64,000 bases of DNA from Desulfarculus sp. GTDB taxonomy: Bacteria; Desulfobacterota; Desulfarculia; Desulfarculales; Desulfarculaceae. The position numbers and the translations under genes were made by a program. Of this stretch, positions 26,637-36,304 are shown one piece after another. The notes under the pieces are model-generated. The model ran no database searches. It was given only the letters and a program-made list of their open reading frames with translations, and had not been told where the DNA came from. The stretch lies in NCBI GenBank assembly GCA_016218705.1, contig JACRDC010000035.1:17986-81985 (forward strand). Reading direction: 5' to 3'. Positions within the stretch are counted from its first letter, which is position 1; the number at the start of each line of letters is the position of its first letter.

Positions 26637-27371
26637 GGCCGTCCGTCCGTGGGGCCGGCCTGATGCTCGGGACCCAGGAAGGCCTCGCGCAGCAGGCGGT
26701 CGTTGAGTATTTCCGTGGCCGTGCCCGTGAAGCGTATGCCGCCGTTGGTCAGCACATAGCCCCGCTGGGCCACCGAGAGCGCCCCCATGGCGTTCTGCTC
26801 CACCAACAGCACGCTGCATCCTTGGCTGGGCAGCCTCCTGACGATATCGAAGATCTCGCGGGTGACCAGGGGCGCCAGGCCCAGGCTGGGCTCGTCCAAT
26901 AAAAGCACCCGGGGCGCGGCCATCAAGGCCCGGCCCATGGCCACCATCTGCTGCTCGCCGCCGCTCAAGGTGCCCGCGGCCTGGCGCCGGCGCTTGGCCA
27001 GGGGAGGGAACAGGTCGTAGACCCGCTCAAAGTCGCGGACCACCTGCGCGCGCTGCTGGCGGCCCCGGCGGCAGTAGGCTCCCAGTTGCAGGTTCTCCTC
27101 CACGCTCAAAGGCCCGAAGACCTGGCGCCCTTCGGGCACCTGCACCAGGCCGGCGCGCACCAGGGCCGAGGGCTTCAGCCCGTTCAGGGTCCGTCCCTCC
27201 AGCTTGACCGCGCCGCGCTGGGCCTGGTTGAGCCCGCTGATGACGCTGAGCAGGGTGGTCTTGCCGGCGCCGTTGGCCCCCAACAGGGCCACGATCTCGC
27301 CACCGCCCACGGTGAGGCTCACCTCCCTGAGCGCCCGCACCGGGCCGTAGCTGAAATCCACGCGCTCCACG

Positions 27372-27379
<8 letters not shown>
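26633..27379 (-). CDS. livF: Branched-chain amino acid-type ABC transporter ATPase LivF
   Basis: 248 residues. Walker A is GANGAGKTT, the signature LSGGEQQM and Walker B LLLDEPSLGLAP, with the LivF-specific VPEGRQVF segment. The true start is the ATG at 27379, eight bases inside the 3' end of livG; a much longer open frame upstream is a shadow. It pairs with LivG to energise uptake through LivHM. Confidence 0.94.
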
Positions 27380-28186
<807 letters not shown>

Positions 28187-28187
<1 letters not shown>

Positions 28188-29140
28188 CAGGCGCTCCTGG
28201 CGGCGCGGGCGCGCGCGTGCCGTGTCCACAGGCCGGCCAGGCCCTGGGGCTGGTAGATCAAGAGCACCAGCAGTATGCCGCCGAAGAAGACGTCCTTGTA
28301 TTCATCGAAGACGTGCAGCACCTGGGGCAGCGGGGTGAGGAAGGCCGCGCCGAAGAAGCCGCCCCACAGCGAGCCCATGCCGCCCACCAGGCACATGGTG
28401 ACCAGCTCCACCGAGAAGAAGATGTCAAAGGTCTTGGGCGTGACGATGCCGAAGTAGTGGGCGTAGAGCGAGCCGGCCAGGGAGGCGTAGACCGCGCTGA
28501 GCACGAAGACCTTCACCTTGTAGGCGGCGGTGGGCACGCCCACGGCGGCGGCGGCCACGGGCGAGTCGTGCAGGGCCTTGAGCCCGCGCCCCACCCGCGA
28601 GTCGGCCAGGTTGCGGGCCAAGAGCAGACCCAAGAGCGCCGCGCCCCATACCAGCCAATAGAACTGCTGGTCGCTGGCCAGGGAGCGGCCCAGCACCTTC
28701 AGCGGCGGTATGCCCGAAAATCCGCTGGGGCCGCCGGTGAACTCGTCCAGTTGCAGGATGAGGATGGTGACGATGAGGTTGAAGCCCAGGGTGGCCATGA
28801 CCAAGTAGTTGCCGGCTAGGCGCAGGGTGGGGATGCCGATGACCAGGGCCACCAAGGCCACCACCAGGGCGGCGGCCAGGGAGGAAAGCCAGGGGTCCCA
28901 GCCGTGGGTGGAGCTCAGGATGCCGCTGACATAGGCGCCCAGGCCGTAGAAGGCGGCGTGCCCCAGGCTGATGTGCCCGGCGAAGCCGATGAGCAGGTTG
29001 AGGCCGGTGACCACCAGCACGTTCAGCGCCATGACGTTGAGCACGTTGAGGTGGTAGGGGTTGCCCACCAGGAGGGGGGCCAGGACCACGGCGGCGGCCA
29101 GGGCCAAAAGCTGCCAGAGAAAGGCCCGGCCGCCGTTCAT
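28187..29140 (-). CDS. livM: Branched-chain amino acid-type ABC transporter permease LivM
   Basis: 317 residues, about nine transmembrane helices. Characteristic LivM text: VVTGLNLLIGFAGHISLGHAAFYGLGAYVS and TGGPSGFSGIP, with the conserved loop GRGLKALHDSPVAAAAVG that contacts the ATPase. Start ATG overlaps the livH stop by four bases. It forms the inner-membrane channel with LivH. Confidence 0.94.
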
Positions 29141-30021
29141 ACCCGCGTCTCCTCGCCACCGCCCAACAGCCCCCGGGGGCGCACGAAGAGCACCAGCAGG
29201 AGCACCACGAAGGCGATGACGTCCTTGTAGGTGCTGGAGAGCGCGCCGGCCCCCAGACTCTCCAGGAGGCCCAGGCTCAGCCCCCCCACGATGGCCCCCA
29301 GGAAGTTGCCGTAGCCGCCCAGCACGGCGGCGGCGAAGCCCTTGAGCCCCATGAGCACCCCCACGTTGTAGGAGGCCGTGGTGATGGGGGTGATGATGGC
29401 CCCGGCCAGGGCGCCCAGGGCCCCGGCCAGGGCAAAGGACAGGCGCACCATGCGGCGGGTGTCAATGCCCATCAGGGCGGCGGCCTTGGGGTTGATGGCC
29501 ACGGCGCGCACGGCCCGGCCGGTGAGGGTGTGGTTGAAGAAGTAGATGAGCACCGCGATGGCCGCCAGGGTTATGCCCAATATCCACAGGTTCTGGGGGG
29601 TGAAGGTGGCGCCCAGGAGCTTGAGGGGCACGTCGGGCGAAAGCGGCGGCACGGCCAGGGCCTGTTTGCCCCACACTTCCTTGAAGACCCCCCGGAAGAG
29701 CACGCTGGCCGCCACGGTGATGAAGATGAGTACCGTTATCTCGCGGCTCTTGGCCCGGCCCACGGCCGCGGCCTCCAGGACCACCCCTAGGCCGGCCACC
29801 ACGGCCACGGCCAGGGGCAGGGCCAAAAGCGCCGGCAGGCCGGCGGCGCCCAGCAGGGTGTACATCATCAGGCCGCCCAGGCTGATGAAGTCGCCCTGGG
29901 CGAAGTTGACGATGTGGGTGGCGTTGTAGATCAGGCAGAAGCCCAGGGCCGCCAGGGCGTAGATGGAACCGGTGGTCAGCCCGCTCATGATGTACTGGCT
30001 AAGCTGCTCCCAGCCGGACAT
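29137..30021 (-). CDS. livH: Branched-chain amino acid-type ABC transporter permease LivH
   Basis: 294 residues, about eight transmembrane helices. LivH features include GSIYALAALGFCLIYNATHIVNFAQGDF near the N-terminus and VRAVAINPKAAALMGID as the ATPase-contact loop. It is the first gene of the operon livHMGF-gntR-(membrane protein)-paaK. The ATG follows GGGAG, and the promoter lies about 100 bases upstream. Confidence 0.94.
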   Translation of the reverse strand: MSGWEQLSQYIMSGLTTGSIYALAALGFCLIYNATHIVNFAQGDFISLGGLMMYTLLGAAGLPALLALPLAVAVVAGLGVVLEAAAVGRAKSREITVLIFITVAASVLFRGVFKEVWGKQALAVPPLSPDVPLKLLGATFTPQNLWILGITLAAIAVLIYFFNHTLTGRAVRAVAINPKAAALMGIDTRRMVRLSFALAGALGALAGAIITPITTASYNVGVLMGLKGFAAAVLGGYGNFLGAIVGGLSLGLLESLGAGALSSTYKDVIAFVVLLLVLFVRPRGLLGGGEETRV

Positions 30022-30098
30022 GGGGCATCAAGCTCCCTAAGTGGTGGATTTTGCGAGGTGCCTAAATCAGGAGCACGTGGCGGCACGCTTTGTATTCT

Positions 30099-30111
30099 GT
30101 ATGCAGTATAC
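30099..30111. promoter_or_regulatory. GTAT-N5-ATAC palindrome overlapping the liv start site (putative GntR operator)
   Basis: The half-sites GTAT (30099-30102) and ATAC (30108-30111) are separated by five bases and lie directly downstream of the liv -10 box, at the predicted transcription start. GTAT/ATAC half-sites are common among FCD-type GntR regulators such as the one encoded as fifth gene of this operon. Autoregulation by repression is therefore inferred. Confidence 0.5.
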
Positions 30112-30117
30112 GCAGCG

Positions 30118-30146
30118 AAAATAACGAATTTGCGTGGGGTTGTCAA
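30118..30146 (-). promoter_or_regulatory. Sigma70-type promoter of the livHMGF-gntR operon
   Basis: On the minus strand TTGACA (30141-30146) and TATTTT (30118-30123) are separated by exactly 17 bases. The predicted start is near 30111, giving a leader of about 90 bases to the livH ATG. The spacer 30022-30368 also holds a GC hairpin nearer cydB; nothing else is recognised. Confidence 0.75.
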
Positions 30147-30266
30147 TGGGCAAATTGTACAGGGTCATGGTGGGGGATTAAGGAACCGGGTCAGGGCATG
30201 GGGGAAATCGGGGGTGGCGGCGGGGAAATCAACGGCAGTCGTAGGGCCTCATCAAATAATGTGTTG

Positions 30267-30295
30267 GGGCGGGGAAGGACCGCCCTTCCCCGCCC
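30267..30295. terminator. 11-bp perfect GC hairpin downstream of cydB
   Basis: GGGCGGGGAAG (30267-30277) pairs perfectly with CTTCCCCGCCC (30285-30295), loop seven bases. It lies about 75 bases beyond the cydB stop and upstream of the liv promoter. Without a U-tract it may be a terminator or a small palindromic repeat; the GGGCGGGG core is shared with the repeat at 12003. Confidence 0.5.
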
Positions 30296-30368
30296 ACGCA
30301 TGTTCAATCTTGGATGCCGCGCGGGCTGGCCACGTGCCTACCCGCCCCCCAACCCAACCAGGCGCCCC

Positions 30369-31391
30369 CTAGTATTCCTCATAGGCCAGGTCCTCCTCGG
30401 TTACCTTGTGGCGGAAGGTGTAGTAGGCCCAGGCCTGGTAGGCGATGACCACCGGCACCATCACCAGGGCCACGCCCAGCATGATCTTGAGCGTGAGCGG
30501 GCTACTGGCCGAGTTGCTTATGGTCATGCTAAAGGCCGGGTCCAGGCTGGAGGGCAAGAGGTTGGGGTAGAGCCCGGCCACGCCGAAGAAGGTGCAACCC
30601 ACGATGGTCAGGGCCGAGGCGAACCAGGCCTTCCACCAGGCCCCCTGGGCCATGGCCAGGCGGTTGTAGAGCAGGGCCGCCACGGCCAGCAAGGGGAAGA
30701 CCCATAGGGCCAGGTTGCTCATGTAGTTGGCCCACAGGCGGGTGCTGACCCAGGTGGCGGCCAAGAACACCACCGCCACCCCCACCAGCGCCGGCCACAG
30801 GCGCTTGGCCATGGCCTGGGCGCGGGCGGCCAATTCGCCGTCGCTCTTGATGGCCAGCCACAACGAGCCGTGCACCATGAACAGCAGCACGAAGAGCACG
30901 CCCCCCAAGAGGCCATAGGGGTTGAGCAGAGTGAAGAGGGTCCCCTGGTACACACCCTGGGCGTCAAAGGGGATGCCCATGAAGATGTTGGCAAAGGCCA
31001 CGCCCAAAAGCAGCGCCGGTAAAAAGCTGCCCAGCCACAGGCAGGCGTCCCACAGGCCGCGCCAGGCGGCGTTGTCCACCTTGCCCCGGAACTCGAAGGC
31101 CACCCCGCGCAGTATCAGGGCGAAGAGCAGGAGCATTAGCGCGGAGTAGAGGGAGCTGAACATCACGGCGTAGGTGGCCGGGAAGGCGGCGAAGGTCACG
31201 CCGCCCGCCGTCAGGAGCCACACCTCGTTGCCGTCCCAGAAGGGACCCATGGCGTGGTAGATGACCCGTTTGTCGGTCTCGTTCTTGGCCAAAACCGGCA
31301 TGAGGGCGCCCAGGCCCAGGTCAAAGCCGTCCAGCATGAAGTACACCGCCCACAAGACCCCCCACAGCACGAACCAGATGGTCTCCAGCAT
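30369..31391 (-). CDS. cydB: Cytochrome bd quinol oxidase subunit II
   Basis: 340 residues from the ATG at 31391 (GGAAGGGAGGTAAGG upstream); the longer open frame before it shadows cydA. About eight transmembrane helices. The N-terminus has the CydB signature MLDGFDLGLGALMP and then AMGPFWDGNEVWLLTAGG, matching E. coli DGFDMGVG and DGNQVWLITAGG. With CydA it reduces oxygen to water using quinol. No cydX or cydDC is seen in the window. Confidence 0.95.
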   Translation of the reverse strand: MLETIWFVLWGVLWAVYFMLDGFDLGLGALMPVLAKNETDKRVIYHAMGPFWDGNEVWLLTAGGVTFAAFPATYAVMFSSLYSALMLLLFALILRGVAFEFRGKVDNAAWRGLWDACLWLGSFLPALLLGVAFANIFMGIPFDAQGVYQGTLFTLLNPYGLLGGVLFVLLFMVHGSLWLAIKSDGELAARAQAMAKRLWPALVGVAVVFLAATWVSTRLWANYMSNLALWVFPLLAVAALLYNRLAMAQGAWWKAWFASALTIVGCTFFGVAGLYPNLLPSSLDPAFSMTISNSASSPLTLKIMLGVALVMVPVVIAYQAWAYYTFRHKVTEEDLAYEEY

Positions 31392-31396
31392 GGCCC

Positions 31397-32719
31397 TTAC
31401 CTCCCTTCCGCGGCGGCCAGGGGCGCCGGTCCCTTGCGGGCGTACTTGAATATCAGATAGAAGGCCGCCAGGCCCAAGAGGCCGTAGACCAGGATGAAGG
31501 CCGCGAAGGACACCGCCACCTGGCTGGTGGCTATGGGGCTGACGGCGTCCGCCGTGCGCATTAATTGCCAGACGATCCAGGGCTGGCGCCCCACCTCGGC
31601 CACGGCCCAGCCGGCCTGCAAGGCCAGGTAGGGCAGCGGGATGACCCAGACCAGGATGGTCAACAGCCAGCGGTTCTGCTCTAGCTTCTTGCGCTTGAGC
31701 CAGGCCAGGACGGCCAGCACGATGAACAGGGTGCCCAGGCCCACCATGACGCGGAAGGCCAGGAAGGTGAGCAGCACTGGCGGACGGTCGGCGGGCGGGA
31801 TGTCGCTGAGCCCCTTGACCTCGGCCGAAAAGTCGCCAAAGGCCAGGAAGCTCAAGGCGCCGGGGATGGGGAAAAGCTCCACGGCGTTCTTGGCATTCTT
31901 CTCGTCGGGCACCACGAAGAGGTACATGGGCGCGGCCTTCTTGGTCTGCCAATGGGACTCCATGGCCGCCAGCTTGCTGGGCTGCTTCTCGGCCACCTCC
32001 TTGCCGCTCAGGTCGCCGTTGATGGCCGTGAAGACCGCGAAGACCAGGGCAAAGACCGCGGCCATGCGGAAGCTCTTGTTGAACAGCGCCGTCTCGCGGC
32101 CGCGCAGAAGGTGCCAGGCGCTGACGCCCATGACGAAGAAGCCGGCCAGGATGTAGGCCCCGCCCACGGTGTGCACGAACTCCAGCACCGCCCACTTCTG
32201 GGTTACGATGGCCAGGAAGTCATCCAACTCGGCGCGGCCGTTGCGCAGCACATAGCCCACGGGGTGCTGCATGAAGGAGTTGGCCGCCAGGATCCAATAG
32301 GCCGAGACGTTGGAGGCCAGGGCCACCAGCCAGATGGACAGGGCGTGCATCTTGGGCGAGAGCTTCTTCCAACCGAAGATCCACACCGCGATGAAAGTGG
32401 ACTCCAGGAAAAAGGCCAGGGTGGCCTCGATGGCCAGGAGCGAGCCGAAGATGTCGCCCACGTAACGGGAGTAGCGCGACCAGTTGGTGCCGAACTGGAA
32501 CTCCAGGGTGATGCCGGTCACCACCCCGATGGCGAAGTTGATGATGAAGAGCTTGCCCCAGAACTGGGCCATGCGTTTGTAGTCTTCGTCGCCCCGGCTG
32601 ACGTAGAGCGACTCCATGATGGCCACCAGCACCGACAGGCCCAGGGTCAGGGGCACGAAGAGAAAATGAAAAAAAGTAGCGGCCGCGAACTGCAACCGCG
32701 AGAGCATGAGTACATCCAT
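31397..32719 (-). CDS. cydA: Cytochrome bd quinol oxidase subunit I
   Basis: 440 residues, matching the short-Q-loop CydA class. His18 in FFHFLFVPLTLGLS corresponds to the heme b595 ligand, and the EVGRQPWIVWQLMRTADAVS segment carries the GRQPW quinol-site motif. It holds the three hemes and reduces oxygen with high affinity. In an anaerobe this is usually an oxygen-scavenging defence, consistent with the adjoining FprA-rubrerythrin cluster. The ATG at 32719 follows AAGGAGGGG; a strong promoter with a palindromic site lies just upstream. Confidence 0.95.
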   Translation of the reverse strand: MDVLMLSRLQFAAATFFHFLFVPLTLGLSVLVAIMESLYVSRGDEDYKRMAQFWGKLFIINFAIGVVTGITLEFQFGTNWSRYSRYVGDIFGSLLAIEATLAFFLESTFIAVWIFGWKKLSPKMHALSIWLVALASNVSAYWILAANSFMQHPVGYVLRNGRAELDDFLAIVTQKWAVLEFVHTVGGAYILAGFFVMGVSAWHLLRGRETALFNKSFRMAAVFALVFAVFTAINGDLSGKEVAEKQPSKLAAMESHWQTKKAAPMYLFVVPDEKNAKNAVELFPIPGALSFLAFGDFSAEVKGLSDIPPADRPPVLLTFLAFRVMVGLGTLFIVLAVLAWLKRKKLEQNRWLLTILVWVIPLPYLALQAGWAVAEVGRQPWIVWQLMRTADAVSPIATSQVAVSFAAFILVYGLLGLAAFYLIFKYARKGPAPLAAAEGR

Positions 32720-32730
32720 GGGTCCCCTCC

Positions 32731-32752
32731 TTATCGAGAAACTTTTCGATAA
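32731..32752. promoter_or_regulatory. TTATCGA-N8-TCGATAA palindrome at the cydA start site
   Basis: Perfect 7-bp arms (32731-32737 and 32746-32752) lie between the cydA -10 box and its ribosome site, at the predicted transcription start. The position suits a repressor operator. The sequence is not a good FNR (TTGAT-N4-ATCAA) or Rex (TTGTGA-type) site, so the regulator is unknown. Confidence 0.5.
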
Positions 32753-32782
32753 TTATTACTATATAGATATTGGAAATGTCAA
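32753..32782 (-). promoter_or_regulatory. Promoter of cydAB
   Basis: Minus strand TTGACA (32777-32782) and TAATAA (32753-32758) with an 18-base spacer. The region is strongly AT-rich against a GC-rich background. The leader is short, about 30 bases. Confidence 0.65.
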
Positions 32783-32916
32783 GCTGGAATTATGTATTAA
32801 TTATGCGCCCCAGTTTTCAATGATGACAAGCGGTTGTGCGGAGAGGGGCCAGGGTGTGCGGAGGACAAGGCTGGTTTCTGCCGGGGCCAAGTGGATGCCG
32901 AAAAAAGTGGCGCGGC

Positions 32917-33627
32917 CTAAACCGCCGGACCGGCGAGCCTTTGCGCGGCCCAGGCGGCGATATCGGCCACGGGCTTGTTTGCCAAAGCCCCCTCCCAGGG
33001 CAAGCGCGCCAGGGCACGGTCCCCGGCCAGCCGGGCCAAGGCCGGGGCGGCCTCCGGCGCGGCCAGCACGCCCAAGGCCCAGGCCGCGCACCCACGCACC
33101 TCGGGTTGGGGCGCGGCCAACAGGGGCAGCAGCAGATCAGGTCCTCCGCCCTGCCCCGCCACCCCTGGGTCGGCCTGGGCCAGGCGGCCCACCCCCCAGG
33201 CCGCGCCAGCCTGCAAGGGTGGGTGCTCCAGGTAGTTGGGCCCCGGGGTCAGGTAGGAGCACAGAAGCTTGCCGTACTCCCCGGCCAGGGCGGGCACCTG
33301 GTGGAGTATCTCGCCCAGGGCCTGGGGCGCCGCCCAGCCGATGCCTCCCGACTCCTCGTTGAGGCTCCACATCAGGCGGCGTAGCACCTCGCGCACCGGC
33401 TCCAGCCCTCCGACTGCGGCCAGGCGCGCGGCCATAAACCCTACAAGGCCCACCGCCCGCCAGCGCTCATCCTCCCCGGAGGTGCTGAGGCCCAGCAGCA
33501 AGGCGCGCAATACGGCCTTGGCCGGGGCGCTGGCCAGCTCTGGCGGCAACTCCGGGGGCCAAACGAGCAGGTCCGGCGCCTGGAGCAGACGCCGGACCTG
33601 GTTTTTGATATCGGCAGCCCTGGTCAA
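32917..33627 (-). CDS. HEAT-repeat-like protein (DVU0298-family-like)
   Basis: 236 residues, all helical, rich in Ala, Leu and Gly, with repeated helix pairs such as ERWRAVGLVGFMAARLA, LQAGAAWGVGRLAQADP and VRGCAAWALGVLAAPEA. I recall a sulfate-reducer family of this kind (DVU0298), without known function. HEAT repeats usually bind proteins. It starts nine bases after the FprA stop on the same strand, so it is the probable last cistron of the oxygen-defence operon. A role with FprA or rubredoxin is only inferred from position. Confidence 0.65.
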   Translation of the reverse strand: MTRAADIKNQVRRLLQAPDLLVWPPELPPELASAPAKAVLRALLLGLSTSGEDERWRAVGLVGFMAARLAAVGGLEPVREVLRRLMWSLNEESGGIGWAAPQALGEILHQVPALAGEYGKLLCSYLTPGPNYLEHPPLQAGAAWGVGRLAQADPGVAGQGGGPDLLLPLLAAPQPEVRGCAAWALGVLAAPEAAPALARLAGDRALARLPWEGALANKPVADIAAWAAQRLAGPAV

Positions 33628-33636
33628 GCGGCCAGG

Positions 33637-34851
33637 CTAGAGCTTGCAGGCGCAAGCTGGCACGCCGCTGTCCTTGACGGCCTGGGCCACCTTGAAGCCC
33701 AGCTCGCGGCACTTGTGCAGGGCCGGGTGGTCGGGCACGAACTGATGGCGCAGGCCATCGTCAATCACCTGGAGCTTCATGTCGGCCAGGTACTCGTTGA
33801 TGTGCTTGACCGCCTCGCCGCTCCAGCCGTAGGAACCGAAGGCCGCGGCGATCTTGCCCGTGGGCTTGAGGCCCCGCAGGTAGGTGAGCAGGTCGGCCAT
33901 GCGCGGCAGCATGCCGTTGTTCAGGGTGGAGGAGCCGAAGACCAGGGCCTTGGCGTCCAGCACCTCGGTGAGGATGTCGCTGCGGTGGTTGAAGGCCAGG
34001 TTCATCAGCTTGACACACAGGCCCTCGTCAATCAGGGCGTCGGCCACGGCATGGGCCATCTTCTCGGTGCTGTGCCACATGGTGTCGTAGGCCACCACCA
34101 CCTTGGCCCAGGCCTGCTGGCGCGACCAGCAGTCATAGGCGTTGATGATCTTGCCCGGCTCGCGCCAGATGGGGCCGTGGTCCGGGGCGATGGTGTCAAC
34201 CTCCAGCTTCATCTCGGCCACCGTGGCCAGAAGCTTCTGGATCAGGGGCGAGTACAACAGCAGGATGTTGGCGTAGTACTTGGCCGCATGGCTCATCAGC
34301 TCGGCCTGGTCGAGCTGGTCGGCGAAGCGCTGGGAGGTGGCCCAGTGCAGGCCGAAGCCGTCGTTGCTGATCAGGAGCTTCTCCTGGGGAATGTAGGAGA
34401 ACATGCTGTCGGGCCAGTGCACCATGCGGGTTTCCAGAAAGTGCACGCTGCGGCTGCCCAGGCTGATGCTGTCGCCGGTCTTGACCACCTGCACGGGCCA
34501 GTCCTGCTGGTGGAAGTGGCTCTGCATGATCTTCTGGCCCATGGGCGAGGTGAAGACCTTCTCGGGCCGGACATGCTCGATGACCTGGGGAAGGCTTCCC
34601 GAGTGGTCCATCTCCAGGTGGTTGACCACCAGGTAATCTATCTTCTGGGGGTCAATGATCTGGTGGATGCGGTGCAGGAGCTCGCCTTGGAAGCCGCTCT
34701 TGACCGTGTCGAAGAGCGTGACCTTATCGTCTATGACCAGGTAGGCGTTGTAGGTGGTGCCCTTTTCGGTGGAGTAGCCATGGAAGTCACGGATGTCCCA
34801 ATCCACGGCGCCCACCCAGTAGATGCCCTTTTTTATCTCAACCGGCTTCAT
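33637..34851 (-). CDS. Flavodiiron protein (rubredoxin:oxygen oxidoreductase, FprA/ROO)
   Basis: 404 residues. A beta-lactamase-like diiron domain (1-250) has the ligand motif HLEMDHSGS (His78, Glu80, Asp82, His83), then MVHWPDSMF, ISNDGFG and APDHGPIW. A flavodoxin domain follows (about 255-395: VVVAYDTMWHSTEKMAHAV, FGSSTLNNGMLP, FGSYGWSGEAVKHI). The enzyme reduces O2 to water, or NO to N2O, with electrons from rubredoxin. The rubredoxin gene is immediately upstream (101-base spacer), an excellent functional match. Cytoplasmic. Confidence 0.95.
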   Translation of the reverse strand: MKPVEIKKGIYWVGAVDWDIRDFHGYSTEKGTTYNAYLVIDDKVTLFDTVKSGFQGELLHRIHQIIDPQKIDYLVVNHLEMDHSGSLPQVIEHVRPEKVFTSPMGQKIMQSHFHQQDWPVQVVKTGDSISLGSRSVHFLETRMVHWPDSMFSYIPQEKLLISNDGFGLHWATSQRFADQLDQAELMSHAAKYYANILLLYSPLIQKLLATVAEMKLEVDTIAPDHGPIWREPGKIINAYDCWSRQQAWAKVVVAYDTMWHSTEKMAHAVADALIDEGLCVKLMNLAFNHRSDILTEVLDAKALVFGSSTLNNGMLPRMADLLTYLRGLKPTGKIAAAFGSYGWSGEAVKHINEYLADMKLQVIDDGLRHQFVPDHPALHKCRELGFKVAQAVKDSGVPACACKL

Positions 34852-34952
34852 GCTCGCCTCTGCTCTTACAGGAATTGGCTAAGGGGCGCTGATTGCGCCC
34901 CCCGCAACGGCCAGGCGGTACCGGCCATCAGCCGGCGCCGGGCGCCTCGGTC

Positions 34953-35114
34953 CTAGCCCTCGGGCTCGAACTGGTCCTTGGAGGCGCCGCAGACCGGGCA
35001 GGACCAGTCGTCGGGCAGGTCCTCGAAGGCGGTGCCCGGCGCCACGTGGCCCTCGGGGTCGCCCTTGGCGGGATCATAGGTGTATCCGCACACGCCGCAA
35101 ACGTACTTTTTCAT
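34953..35114 (-). CDS. Rubredoxin
   Basis: A 53-residue frame, [20 protein letters not shown] to [15 protein letters not shown]. The two CxxC-G motifs (CGVCG at 6-10 and CPVCG at 39-43) bind a single iron, and the DDWSCPVCG context is invariant in rubredoxins. It carries one electron at a time to the flavodiiron protein encoded next and probably to rubrerythrin and desulfoferrodoxin. An AAGGAGAAGGAC ribosome site precedes the ATG. Confidence 0.96.
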   Translation of the reverse strand: MKKYVCGVCGYTYDPAKGDPEGHVAPGTAFEDLPDDWSCPVCGASKDQFEPEG

Positions 35115-35214
35115 TATGTCCTTCTCCTTGTGCCGCGAGGGCTGGTTGGGGGTGGCTAGCGTGGCGCCGAGCGGCCCCCGGGGCCGCTCCGGCGTTGTTC
35201 AGCGCTGGCGAGGT

Positions 35215-35589
35215 TTAGGACTTCCAGTGGCCGTGCAGGTTGCAGTAGGCCCGGGCGGTGACGCCCTCGGCCTCGACGCAGAACACCGCCTCCGGCGCCT
35301 GGCCCGGCTTGAGGAACTCCAGGTAGGTCTTGTCGCCGGCGAGCAACTCGATCCACTCGATATAGTGCTTCTCCTCCATGGGATGAGGCACGCTGCCCAG
35401 CTTGACCTTGTAGCCTTGGGGCACCTTCTCGATCACCGGCACGTGCTTTTCCTTGGCCGCGTCCACGGTGTTCTCGCTCTGGAGCTTCATGGGCTGGCCA
35501 CAGCAGACCAGCTCGCCCTGGCCGGCGTGGAGCATCCCCACGATGTTGCCGCACAACTCGCATTTGTACACCTGGAGTCTCTGGGTCAT
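35215..35589 (-). CDS. dfx: Desulfoferrodoxin (class I superoxide reductase)
   Basis: 124 residues. The N-terminal desulforedoxin-like iron centre has Cys10 and Cys13 (YKCELCGN) and the CC pair (LVCCGQPM). The catalytic Fe(His)4Cys centre is given by [19 protein letters not shown] and CNLHGHW. It reduces superoxide to hydrogen peroxide using rubredoxin electrons; rubrerythrin encoded upstream can then remove the peroxide. The order rbr-dfx-rubredoxin-fprA is a complete reductive oxygen detoxification route. Cytoplasmic. Confidence 0.96.
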   Translation of the reverse strand: MTQRLQVYKCELCGNIVGMLHAGQGELVCCGQPMKLQSENTVDAAKEKHVPVIEKVPQGYKVKLGSVPHPMEEKHYIEWIELLAGDKTYLEFLKPGQAPEAVFCVEAEGVTARAYCNLHGHWKS

Positions 35590-35657
35590 TTAGGGCTCCT
35601 CCCTGTCCTATAGAGCAATGGGATACCAAATATTCTGGAGTTTTTTGGGGGGCAGGT

Positions 35658-36233
35658 CTACCAGTTTTCGCCCTTGATCTCGAAATGGGCCTGAGGGTGG
35701 GCGCAGGCCGGGCAGGTGTCCGGCGCGCAATCGCCCTCGTGGATGTAGCCGCAGTTGCGGCAGCGCCAGGTGGTTTCCTGCTGGCGCTTGAAGACCCGGC
35801 CGGCCTCGATGTTGGCCGCCAGGTCCTTGAACCGCTTCTCGTGGAAGCGCTCGGCCACGGCGATGGCCTCGAAGACCTGGGCGATCTCGGGGAAACCCTC
35901 CTGGCTGGCCACCCGGGCGAAGCCGGGGTACATGATGACCTGCTCGTGGTTCTCGCCGGCGGCCGCCGCCCTGAGGTTGTCCACGGTGCCGCCGATAAGC
36001 CCGGCCGGGAAGACGGCCACCACCTCCACGTCGCCGCCCTCCAGGAACTTGAACAGGCGCTTGGCGTGCTCCTTTTCCTGGTTGGCCGTCTCCTCGAAGA
36101 TGAAGGCCATCTGCTCGAAGCCTTCCTTCTTGGCCTTGGCCGCGAAGTAGGTGTAGCGGTTGCGGGCCTGGGACTCGCCGGCAAAGGCCGTGAGCAGGTT
36201 CTTCTCGGTCTGGGTCCCCTTCAGTTCAGGCAT
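35658..36233 (-). CDS. rbr: Rubrerythrin
   Basis: 191 residues. A ferritin-like four-helix diiron domain (1-145: TAFAGESQARNRYTYFA, EETANQEKEHAKRLF, AIAVAERFHEKRF) is followed by a C-terminal rubredoxin domain with CRNCGYIHEG and CPACAHPQAHF. It reduces hydrogen peroxide to water in the cytoplasm of anaerobes. It lies downstream of the Fur/PerR regulator and the small winged-helix gene, as in other PerR-controlled rubrerythrin operons. Confidence 0.96.
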   Translation of the reverse strand: MPELKGTQTEKNLLTAFAGESQARNRYTYFAAKAKKEGFEQMAFIFEETANQEKEHAKRLFKFLEGGDVEVVAVFPAGLIGGTVDNLRAAAAGENHEQVIMYPGFARVASQEGFPEIAQVFEAIAVAERFHEKRFKDLAANIEAGRVFKRQQETTWRCRNCGYIHEGDCAPDTCPACAHPQAHFEIKGENW

Positions 36234-36304
36234 GGTCGAACTCCCTCTGTTTATCAGATGCAGCGATAGGTTCCCGAAGGGTGGACGGCGCTGGCCGCCG
36301 GGGA

